5,931 bases of DNA. It comes from Acidobacteriota bacterium (GTDB lineage: Bacteria > Acidobacteriota > Terriglobia > Terriglobales > Acidobacteriaceae). The notes under the pieces were generated by a model that searched no databases, had not been told where the DNA came from, and saw nothing but the letters and a program-made list of their open reading frames with translations. Below, piece after piece: positions 1 to 5,859 of this stretch. The stretch lies in contig JAJYSL010000271.1 in the NCBI GenBank assembly GCA_021793595.1, positions 1 through 5,931 on the forward strand. The letters run 5' to 3'. Position 1 is the first letter of the stretch; every line of letters starts with the position of its first letter. The position numbers and the translations under genes are program-made.

Positions 1-202
1 CCCCCAGAATATTGAGAAGGGTCGATTTGCCGCTACCGGAAGGCCCGAGGAAAACGACAAATTCTCCTGCATTCAAATCGAGTTCAACGGAACGGAGAGC
101 CATGATCCGGACATCGCCGGTCTGATAACTCTTCGAAACCGAGCGGGTGTGGAAGACGACCTCGCGACCCTCTTCCATGGAATTGATCGATGCAGTGTGC
201 AT
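1..202 (-). CDS. ABC transporter ATP-binding protein, LolD/MacB/DevA type (N-terminal part, cut by window edge)
   Basis: This is the start of an ABC ATPase that would energise an export or lipoprotein-release type transporter at the inner membrane. Reading leftward from ATG at 202 the protein begins [17 protein letters not shown]. It then shows a conserved strand ([20 protein letters not shown]), the 'L.L..GEFV' strand, and a perfect Walker [10 protein letters not shown], followed by LLNILGG. 'STLLNILGG' right after Walker A is typical of the LolD/MacB/DevA branch. The Q-loop, signature motif and Walker B lie beyond the left edge, so substrate and partner permease are unknown. I chose ATG 202 because AAGGA lies about 4 bases upstream of it. 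An in-frame ATG at 178 has no Shine-Dalgarno sequence. The frame stays open upstream to a TAG at 296-298, so a GTG start at 232 cannot be excluded. Family is secure; exact start is not. Confidence 0.85.
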   Translation of the reverse strand, partial: MHTASINSMEEGREVVFHTRSVSKSYQTGDVRIMALRSVELDLNAGEFVVFLGPSGSGKSTLLNILG

Positions 203-295
203 AAGATCCTTGTCTGTGCCCGCAGCCAACACACTCTCTGCACCGAAAGCGATCTCAGAAACCGACGTAGCTACCCATAGAAATGCGTGACCTCT

Positions 296-418
296 CTAGT
301 TATCCTTCGGCCAGAGAAGCCTGGACGTCAGCGCAGTAATCACTCCGCCACAGAAATTGGCTACTACATAAATCCACAACCGATTCCACCCTAACTGCGC
401 TGCACCCACACTATCCGC
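296..418 (-). pseudogene. Probable relic of a MIP-family (aquaporin/glycerol facilitator) channel, C-terminal end only
   Basis: Between an upstream TAA (419-421) and a TAG (296-298) the minus strand is open for 40 codons. It contains GWNRLWIYVVANFCGGVITA followed by LTSRLLWPKDN and the stop. This resembles the last transmembrane helix of MIP channels, where a short loop leads to 'LW.Y.VA...GG..AAL' and a short charged tail ending near 'NP.D'. The hydrophobic stretch and terminal charged tail fit, and the stop is where a channel would end. Upstream, in all three minus frames, I found no NPA motif and no further hydrophobic helices, and stops are frequent. A working channel needs six helices, so this would be non-functional. 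It sits just upstream of the ABC gene on the same strand. The identification is by memory of the family pattern over about 35 residues; chance resemblance is possible. Confidence 0.4.
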
Positions 419-908
419 TTAGGTTCAGGAATCTCCGTCAGAGTTGCTTCAGCCTACAGCAGTACACTTGCCACAGATAGGCGTTTTCCAACGCTATCCA
501 AACCACTTTGGCTGGATCGAGAAATCGTGCCTCCACCAAATCCACGTAGACTCCCCTGGCAGCATTGAAACCAAAACTTCCCTCTTCATGGCGATCTTGT
601 CTTCCACTCCCGCGTCAAACCAGGAATTCTCGGATATCTGGCGTGCCGGAACTTCGAGTAACCACTATTTATTCAGTTACTTGCACAGCGTAACCAAAGC
701 CATGCACACTTAGAATTGGTCGTACATGCCTATTGACTTAGGCTCGTCCCTAGCTCCATGTCGACGGTTCCATTTCGGTATCGCTGAACTCTACGTTCCA
801 AGATGAAATTCGACCCGACCACCCCACATCGTACTTGATGGCCTTCCCGATTCCTTCCGTTCAGACTAACCGTGCGGATGCTGTTTCCCAGTATCCCGCG
901 AGGCCCCC
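419..908. other. Intergenic or degraded region without a convincing gene
   Basis: About 490 bases separate the MIP-like fragment from the start of the large NHL protein. Reading frames exist on both strands, for example a plus-strand frame of 89 codons opening with TTG at 444 and a minus-strand frame open from 614 to 438. None shows a ribosome binding site, a family motif or plausible composition. Their products are rich in Cys, Trp, His and Ser in the way of random translations. The region must contain the promoter of the plus-strand NHL gene, but no good -35/-10 pair stands out: a TTGACT at 733-738 has no acceptable -10 at normal spacing. Together with the MIP-like fragment it may be decayed coding DNA. 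Confidence 0.5.
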
Positions 909-2048
909 ATGTTGCGCTCACTTCTCCCTCGATTTTCCTTTTTCCATGTTTGGTTATTTGCGGCTAGCACAGCCTTTTTCTTCTCCGCGTCCATGAAGGC
1001 AGCAACGGTTCCCGTTTCCGTGTTGCTACAGATCAACCGTATTGCGGGATCAGCCACTGGCCTGCCGGGAAATTCTGGCGATGCGGGCTCGGCACTCCTC
1101 AGTCTTCTAAATCAGCCGGAAGGCGTTTCCATCGACGGAGCGGGAAATCTCTACATAGCCGACACTGGGAATAATAGGATTCAATGTGTCGATGCTGCCA
1201 GCGGAATTGTCACCACGGTGGCCGCCAGCGGTCAACTCGGCTACAGTGGCGATTCAGGTCCGGCAATCGACGCGCTCTTGAACCAACCCGTCGCCGTCCT
1301 GGTCGATCGCCATGGCAATCTCTACATCGCCGATACAGGCAACCATATCGTACGTTTTGTCAGCCAAAGTACCGGCATTATTACTACGATCGCAGGCACC
1401 CCGAACATCACAGTCTTCGACCCCAACCAGATTGGAGATGGTGGCCCGGCGACCCAGGCGGAGTTAGATAGCCCGGCAGCGTTGGCTCTCGATGCCGCCG
1501 GAAATCTCTACATTGCCGACGCGGGCGACAATCGTGTCCGCGAGGTTTCCGCAGTCACCGGCAGCATTACAACGGTAGCTGGCACGGGCGTTGCAGGATA
1601 CACAGGCGACAATATCCTCGCCACCCGGTCCGAGTTGAACAATCCCACGGGCATCGCGGTGGATGCGGCAGGTAACCTCTATATCGCCGACTCCGACAAT
1701 AACCTGATCCGAAAAGTTACAGCTCTCACGGGCGTCATCACCACGGTAGCCGGAGTTCCGGGTGCTGCAGCCGTTTATAACGGCGACAATATACTTGCCA
1801 CACTCGCAACCCTGAATTTTCCAACTGGAATTGCTCTCGATCTCGATGGACGAATTTATTTCTCGGATCGGGATAACAGTCGCATCCGCGAGGTGAATTC
1901 CGCAGGGAATGTGATGACGGTCGCAGGTACCGGAACCGCATCCCTATTAGGCGATGGAAATCTGGCTTCGACAGCCGAAGTGAATGAGCCGGGGGGGTCT
2001 AGCCTTGGACTCAGAGGGCAATCTCTACCTGGCGGATTCCGGCAATAA
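909..2048 (+). CDS. NHL-repeat secreted protein, N-terminal portion ending at a frameshift
   Basis: This is the 5' part of a large exported protein. The start ATG 909 is preceded by GAGG at 900-903, five bases away. Residues 1-32 form a signal peptide: MLRSLLPR, then a hydrophobic run (FSFFHVWLFAASTAFFF), with likely cleavage near SASMKAA. From about residue 44 come NHL repeats. Core motifs start near residues 79, 136, 198, 255 and 314, for example GNLYIADTGNNRI and GNLYIADSDNNLI, each preceded by 'LN.P.GIA.D' and followed by 'ITTVAGTG..GY.GD'. NHL repeats fold as beta-propeller blades and generally bind partners rather than catalyse. Residues up to about 363 (NEPGG) fit the family. The last 16 residues (SSLGLRGQSLPGGFRQ) are out of frame, because the NHL sequence continues in the next frame after the G run at 1991-1997. 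So this is a broken piece of the gene running to 4851, not an independent short gene. Confidence 0.85.
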   Translation: MLRSLLPRFSFFHVWLFAASTAFFFSASMKAATVPVSVLLQINRIAGSATGLPGNSGDAGSALLSLLNQPEGVSIDGAGNLYIADTGNNRIQCVDAASGIVTTVAASGQLGYSGDSGPAIDALLNQPVAVLVDRHGNLYIADTGNHIVRFVSQSTGIITTIAGTPNITVFDPNQIGDGGPATQAELDSPAALALDAAGNLYIADAGDNRVREVSAVTGSITTVAGTGVAGYTGDNILATRSELNNPTGIAVDAAGNLYIADSDNNLIRKVTALTGVITTVAGVPGAAAVYNGDNILATLATLNFPTGIALDLDGRIYFSDRDNSRIREVNSAGNVMTVAGTGTASLLGDGNLASTAEVNEPGGSSLGLRGQSLPGGFRQ

Positions 2049-2067
2049 CGAACTCCGGAAGATTTCA
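1038..2067 (+). repeat. First NHL block: six tandem blades (six-bladed propeller)
   Basis: Six copies of an NHL unit follow each other with a period of about 57 residues (171 bases; observed 56-62). Each unit has a linker like 'TVAGTGVAGYTGD', an 'LN.PTGIAVDAAG' strand and a core like NLYIADTGNNRIRKV. The sixth unit (NEPGG, then LALDSEGNLYLADSGNN) is complete only if one G of the tract at 1991-1997 is skipped. Six units would close a six-bladed propeller, an arrangement known for NHL domains; the fold itself is inferred. Confidence 0.8.
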
Positions 2068-4851
2068 CAGGGGCTCGACTTCCCTGCAACTCCAATCGCC
2101 AGTCCCACTCCAGTAACGCACACGATTTTTCTCGGACTCAACCAGGCGACCGTGCTCTCAACTCCCGTGATTGCACCGGCGGAAATGCAACAAACTTCGC
2201 ACGGGCCTGCTCAGCCGCAGGAGTTCTCCCTCGGCAGCATCGGCAACTGCACCACCGACGGCGTAACGGCCAACCCCCCAGGATCGATCTGCACGGTTCC
2301 AGTGACCTTTCAACCGGGGTACCCGGGAGCCCGGATGGGCGCAATGGAGTGGGTCGCCAACAGCGTTCGAATCTCACTGGGAGTGCGCGGCATTGGCTTG
2401 GGCCCGCAGGCGATTGTCATGCCCGGGATCATCCGGACGATTCTGTACAGCACCGACATTTACAACGGCACATCCCTGGCGCAACCGGAGCAGATGGCCG
2501 TAGATCCGGCAGGGAACGTCTACGTTGCCGACCAGGCCGATAATGTAATTTGGAGCCTGCAAAATCTCACCGGCGCATCCCCGACGATTGTCGCGGGCGG
2601 CGGCACTCTCTCGCCAACTCAAGCGGATGGCGGCCCGGCCGTCGATGCGGCGCTGGACCAGCCCAGTGCAATCGCGCTGGATGCCGCGGGAAACCTGTAT
2701 ATCGCCGAGACCGGCGCGAACCGGATCCGCAAGGTAAATCTCGCTTCCGGAATTATCACGACGGTTGCCGGAAATGGAACTGCCGGATACTCCGGCGACC
2801 ACGGCGCAGCGATTGCAGCCGCTCTCAACGCGCCTGCGGGAATCGAAGCCAATGCCGCGGGCGACCTGTTCATCGCGGATACCGGAAACAATGTCATCCG
2901 TCGCGTCGATGCATTTTCGGGAACAATCGTGACCATTGTCGGCACTGGAACTGCCGGGTATTCCGGGGACCACGGCGACGCACTGCAAGCGGAGTTGCAG
3001 GCCCCGCAAGGCATAGCCGTCGACACCACCGCTCGTCTCTATATTGCGGACACGGGAAACAACGTGGTACGCACGGTCGATCCCGTCACCAACGTGATCA
3101 CGACCATCGCCGGCACGGGCAACACTGGATTCAGCGGCGACGGCGGCCCAGCCGGGAGCGCAAATTTGAATCATCCTGCCGCGGTTACAGCCGACGCCGC
3201 AGGCAATGTGTATGTGGCGGATACAGGGAACGCGCGGGTGCGCAAAATATATTCGCAAAGCGGGACGATTGTGACCGTTGCCGGCTCTGCGCTACTCGGG
3301 GATGCCGGCGATGGACATGCCGCCAATGCGGCGGCCCTTTCGACTCCCTCGGGTGTGGCGGTGGATTCACTTGGCCAAGTGCTCCTCTCCGACCCTGGGA
3401 ACGATACCGTCCGGCGCGTCTCCACCGATACTCCAACGCTTGGGTTTGGCTCAGAGACCGTGGGAACCGCGACAGCGGCGCAAACAGATTTTCTGTCTAA
3501 CATCGGCAATCAGCCGCTTGCCATTTCCGGATTCCCTGCTCCGCCAATACCCATGGACTTTCCCATGGGTTCCGACGCGGCCCAATGTTCAGTCGGGAAT
3601 ATGGCAGTGGGCGGCCTTTGTGATCTCACTTTCTTTTTCCAGCCAACAGTTCCTGGTCCGATTACGGAAGATGCATGGATCGTAGACAATTCGCTGTATG
3701 CGACTGGATCCGAGCAGGTTGTCCCTATGACTGGCAATGGAACTGCCAATACGACAGTCCCAACCACCACCACGGTCACCGTCAATCCCGCCACGGCGGT
3801 CTACGGCATACCCGTGCAGCTGACGGCGAACGTGACCAACACCAGCAACCCCGTCACCAGTGGGAATGTGGTGTTTTCCATCAATGGATTGGAGGTCGGC
3901 GCTGCCCCTTTGCTTGGATCTGGAACGGCAACCATTACGGTGCCGGCCGCACTGGTCGGAAACGATATTGTGACTGCGGTGTTTGCCACACAGGGCAACA
4001 ATCAAGCGAGCAGCGGGTCGGCAAATCTTGTGGTGATTCCCACAAACTCGCAGATTTCACTGGCTGCCTCAGCGACACAAACACGTTTTGGACAGAACGT
4101 CATTTTCACAGCGAGCGCGGGTTCTACTATCGGTGTGCCGACCGGCACGGTGTTGTTCCTGAATGGCAGCGCGCAGATCGGCGAATCTCCGCTGAACGCG
4201 ACCGGCCAGGCCATTCTGAATACGAAGAATTTGCCGCCTGGAAGTGACATTATCACCGCCCAGTATCAAGGAGATGCCAATTTTACACCGTCGACATCCA
4301 CATCTGTAACTGTTACGGTTGCAGACGATACGTTGACCATGACTGCCAACCCAACGCTGCTCTCCATTTCGACGGGCAAAACTGGCGAGACCACCCTGAC
4401 TCTGACGCCGAAGAATGGTTTTGCCGGCATCGTCAGGCTCTCTTGCGCAGGCCTGATCCAGGGAGCAAGCTGCCAATTCAGTTCGCCTACGCTCACGTTC
4501 GTCGCGCAAACACAGACGCCGCAAACCATCACACTGATCGTCGATCCGAACACCCTGGCTACAAGCGAATTTTTTCCACCCATCCAAGGCCACTCCATGG
4601 CACGAATCTTCCTGTGCTTGCTGGGAGTTTGGGCTATCCTGCTGCCCTTTTTCTCCAGGCGGAAATCCGCCGGCGTCCTTCGCTGGACCCGAATATTGCT
4701 GGTGATTCTCTGCCTTGGATTGGGCACTCTTTCCGGCTGCAAGAACATCTCGCCCGCTGCGCCGGTCGCCGACGGGATTACGGTGCAGGCCTCCATGCCT
4801 TCCAGCGGAGTCATTACAACGGCGCAGTTGCAGGTCTACATGGCGCAATAA
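1984..4851 (+). CDS. NHL-repeat / Ig-like domain protein, C-terminal portion after the frameshift
   Basis: This is the continuation of the secreted protein begun at 909; real homology starts at about 1996. The apparent ATG at 1984 lies inside the upstream gene and has no good ribosome binding site. Numbering from that ATG: residues 5-28 finish blade six of propeller 1; 35-148 form an ASH-like domain (CTVPVTFQPGYPG, RGIGLGPQAIVMPG); 165-481 hold six more NHL blades with cores near 177, 236, 293, 350, 407 and 464; 482-586 form a second ASH-like, 'choice-of-anchor' type domain (GLCDLTFFFQPTVPG, VPMTGNG); 593-686 and 688-780 are two bacterial Ig-like domains of the Big_3_5 kind; 782-855 is a further beta domain (LTLTPKNGFAGIVRLSCAG). 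The C-terminus has two hydrophobic helices (about 873-890 and 903-917) around SRRKSAGVLRWTR, then LSGC and a 35-residue tail. Repaired with the upstream part, the protein would have about 1,313 residues. The role is probably structural or binding, at the envelope; no catalytic site is visible. Confidence 0.85.
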   Translation: MSRGGLALDSEGNLYLADSGNNELRKISQGLDFPATPIASPTPVTHTIFLGLNQATVLSTPVIAPAEMQQTSHGPAQPQEFSLGSIGNCTTDGVTANPPGSICTVPVTFQPGYPGARMGAMEWVANSVRISLGVRGIGLGPQAIVMPGIIRTILYSTDIYNGTSLAQPEQMAVDPAGNVYVADQADNVIWSLQNLTGASPTIVAGGGTLSPTQADGGPAVDAALDQPSAIALDAAGNLYIAETGANRIRKVNLASGIITTVAGNGTAGYSGDHGAAIAAALNAPAGIEANAAGDLFIADTGNNVIRRVDAFSGTIVTIVGTGTAGYSGDHGDALQAELQAPQGIAVDTTARLYIADTGNNVVRTVDPVTNVITTIAGTGNTGFSGDGGPAGSANLNHPAAVTADAAGNVYVADTGNARVRKIYSQSGTIVTVAGSALLGDAGDGHAANAAALSTPSGVAVDSLGQVLLSDPGNDTVRRVSTDTPTLGFGSETVGTATAAQTDFLSNIGNQPLAISGFPAPPIPMDFPMGSDAAQCSVGNMAVGGLCDLTFFFQPTVPGPITEDAWIVDNSLYATGSEQVVPMTGNGTANTTVPTTTTVTVNPATAVYGIPVQLTANVTNTSNPVTSGNVVFSINGLEVGAAPLLGSGTATITVPAALVGNDIVTAVFATQGNNQASSGSANLVVIPTNSQISLAASATQTRFGQNVIFTASAGSTIGVPTGTVLFLNGSAQIGESPLNATGQAILNTKNLPPGSDIITAQYQGDANFTPSTSTSVTVTVADDTLTMTANPTLLSISTGKTGETTLTLTPKNGFAGIVRLSCAGLIQGASCQFSSPTLTFVAQTQTPQTITLIVDPNTLATSEFFPPIQGHSMARIFLCLLGVWAILLPFFSRRKSAGVLRWTRILLVILCLGLGTLSGCKNISPAAPVADGITVQASMPSSGVITTAQLQVYMAQ
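1991..1997 (+). other. Frameshift site: run of seven G splitting the NHL gene
   Basis: The upstream frame reads GAG CCG GGG GGG TCT AGC and ends at TAA 2046-2048. The NHL pattern resumes one base later as GGT CTA GCC TTG GAC (G L A L D), then SEGNLYLADSGNNELRKIS. With six G instead of seven, the two parts join as NEPGGLALDSEGNLYLADSG, exactly the expected blade sequence. So one extra base lies in the tract. It could be a sequencing or assembly error, a real inactivating mutation, or a slippage-prone switch; the sequence alone cannot tell which. Confidence 0.85.
2476..3426 (+). repeat. Second NHL block: six tandem blades
   Basis: Six NHL units with core motifs GNVYVADQADNVI, GNLYIAETGANRI, GDLFIADTGNNVI, ARLYIADTGNNVV, GNVYVADTGNARV and GQVLLSDPGNDTV lie between the two ASH-like domains. 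After the first step of 59 residues the period is exactly 57 residues, more regular than in the first block. The linkers carry 'AGTGTAGYSGDHG' style sequence. This suggests a second six-bladed propeller that expanded more recently by duplication. Confidence 0.8.
2776..2977 (+). repeat. Pair of near-identical 31-base direct repeats within the second NHL block
   Basis: The segments at 2776-2806 and 2947-2977 encode the same peptide, GTAGYSGDHG, and differ at only four of 31 bases by my count. They lie 171 bases apart, one full NHL unit. A diverged third copy follows around 3118-3148. They show the duplication history of the blades and could support recombination that adds or removes one blade. 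Confidence 0.6.
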
Positions 4852-4904
4852 CCATGCACGCGTCGATAGCCATCTCCGTACTATACGCTGGTCGCATACA
4901 ATGA

Positions 4905-4925
4905 CTGGAATGCCGCTTGTTCCAG
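4905..4925 (+). promoter_or_regulatory. Small inverted repeat just upstream of the methyltransferase ribosome binding site
   Basis: CTGGAA (4905-4910) and TTCCAG (4920-4925) form a six-base-pair stem with a nine-base loop. The hairpin ends two bases before the GAGGTG Shine-Dalgarno sequence (4928-4933) that serves ATG 4936. It is too weak and has no T run to be a terminator. A role in translation control is only conceivable; a stem of this length also occurs by chance. Confidence 0.2.
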
Positions 4926-4935
4926 ACGAGGTGCG

Positions 4936-5781
4936 ATGAAACGCCAGCTCAAAGCGATGCTGCTATCGCCCACAACCAAGAACTTTGTTGACAAACTTGA
5001 AACAGCGATTCCTTTGATCCGCAAATGGCATCGCTTCGAGTATGAAGAGCACTTTCAACGCGTTGCAGAGTGGGAACGGTTGTTTTCAGGTGTCTATCCC
5101 TCCTTTGCAGCCGCCAATGCAGCCATCCCTGCAGGACACAACAACAGTTACGACAATCCCGACTCCGCCACCTTTCTGGGATATAAAGGGTCGGTTCGAT
5201 CCAGCGACTATCCCGTGCTGTTCTGGTTGTCTCGGCTTCTTCCGGAGAATCCGCGCATCTTCGACTTCGGCGGTTATCTCGGCATTTCGTATTATTCGTT
5301 CGAAAAGTTTCTGACCTATCCGCCGAATCTGCAATGGACCATCTACGATGTGCCCGCCGTCGTCCATTCAGGGGCTAAGCTCGCGGAGGAAAAGGACACA
5401 CGTCGCCAGCTCTCATTCACGACATCGCTCGAACGTGCTCAGGAGTTCCCTGTTTTCCTCGCCTTTGGATCGCTTCAATTTCCCGAGGCAACTTTCGCAG
5501 AGTCTTTTCAAAGGTTTGCGGCGCGTCCGGCGCACGTGCTGATCAATAAACTGCCTTTCACGGACCGCGAAACGTTTTATACCTTACACAACATGGGTCC
5601 AGCGCTGGCACCTTATCGAATCGCCAATCGAGAGGAATTTCTACAGTCTGCCTACGAGATGAATTATGAATTGGTCGATAGCTGGGAAAATCCGGAGTTT
5701 GGCTGTTACATTCCGTTCCATCCAGACCATTCCGTACGAGCCTTCAGCGGAATGTATCTGCGACAAAAATCTGCAACCTGA
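4936..5781 (+). CDS. TIGR04325 (LIC12133) family putative methyltransferase
   Basis: This 281-residue cytosolic protein carries a SAM-type Rossmann pattern. It begins at ATG 4936 behind a good GAGGTG at 4928-4933. Family landmarks in order: LFSGVYPSF near 49-57; DYPVLFWLSRLLP at 91-103; the glycine-rich SAM loop IFDFGGYLGISYYSF at 108-122; WTIYDVPAVV at 134-143, the usual second motif; LAFGSLQF at 175-182; VLINKLPF at 201-208; and YELVDSWENPEFGCYIPF at 244-261. Length and motif order match complete members of the family as I know it, so the gene looks intact. The substrate is not known. Members are often found in surface polysaccharide loci, which would suggest sugar or lipid-linked intermediate methylation, but no such genes are in view. 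It follows the NHL gene by 84 bases on the same strand with no evident terminator between, so co-transcription is possible. An imperfect -10 (TACAAT, 4897-4902) lacks a -35. Confidence 0.85.
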   Translation: MKRQLKAMLLSPTTKNFVDKLETAIPLIRKWHRFEYEEHFQRVAEWERLFSGVYPSFAAANAAIPAGHNNSYDNPDSATFLGYKGSVRSSDYPVLFWLSRLLPENPRIFDFGGYLGISYYSFEKFLTYPPNLQWTIYDVPAVVHSGAKLAEEKDTRRQLSFTTSLERAQEFPVFLAFGSLQFPEATFAESFQRFAARPAHVLINKLPFTDRETFYTLHNMGPALAPYRIANREEFLQSAYEMNYELVDSWENPEFGCYIPFHPDHSVRAFSGMYLRQKSAT

Positions 5782-5782
5782 G

Positions 5783-5859
5783 TGGTGACCCCGGGAAGAT
5801 TCGAACTTCCGACACGCAGTTTAGGAAACTGCTGCTCTATCCACCTGAGCTACGGGGCC
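5783..5859 (-). tRNA. tRNA-Arg, anticodon CCT (CCA end encoded)
   Basis: Read on the minus strand from 5859, the sequence folds as a full cloverleaf of 74 bases plus CCA. The acceptor stem GGCCCCG pairs with CGGGGTC (one G-T pair), with discriminator A. The D stem is GCTC/GAGC, the anticodon stem GCAGT/ACTGC with loop TTCCTAA, and the T arm GGAAG-TTCGAAT-CTTCC with a five-base variable loop. The anticodon CCT reads AGG arginine codons. CCA is encoded at 5785-5783. Its 3' end lies one base from the methyltransferase stop codon (5779-5781) on the opposite strand, so no terminator fits between them. No good promoter was seen in the 72 bases upstream within the window. Confidence 0.95.

Noticed and set aside
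438..614. Minus-strand open frame containing [19 protein letters not shown], considered as more of the MIP-like gene because of a NAAR word
   Set aside because: NAAR lies about 63 codons from the C-terminal helix, much too far for the second NPA motif, and the surrounding residues are not helix-like. No start or family is evident.
444..713. Plus-strand 89-codon frame in the intergenic region
   Set aside because: It starts with TTG, lacks a Shine-Dalgarno sequence, and the product (many His, Ser and Thr) matches no family I know.
733..761. TTGACT as a -35 element for the NHL gene
   Set aside because: At 17-base spacing the -10 position reads CCATGT, which is not acceptable, and the site is about 150 bases from the start codon.
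2374..3258. Long minus-strand open frame (294 codons) opposite the second NHL block
   Set aside because: It is antisense to an obviously coding repeat region. Its product is rich in Arg, Cys and His without any family motif, and its openness follows from the codon pattern of the repeats.
4069..4848. Minus-strand open frame (259 codons) opposite the Ig-like and C-terminal domains
   Set aside because: It overlaps well-supported domains on the plus strand, has no motif or ribosome binding site, and reads as a low-plausibility shadow.
4852..4935. Terminator between the NHL gene and the methyltransferase gene
   Set aside because: The only inverted repeat is a six-base-pair stem with no following T run, so it does not qualify as an intrinsic terminator.
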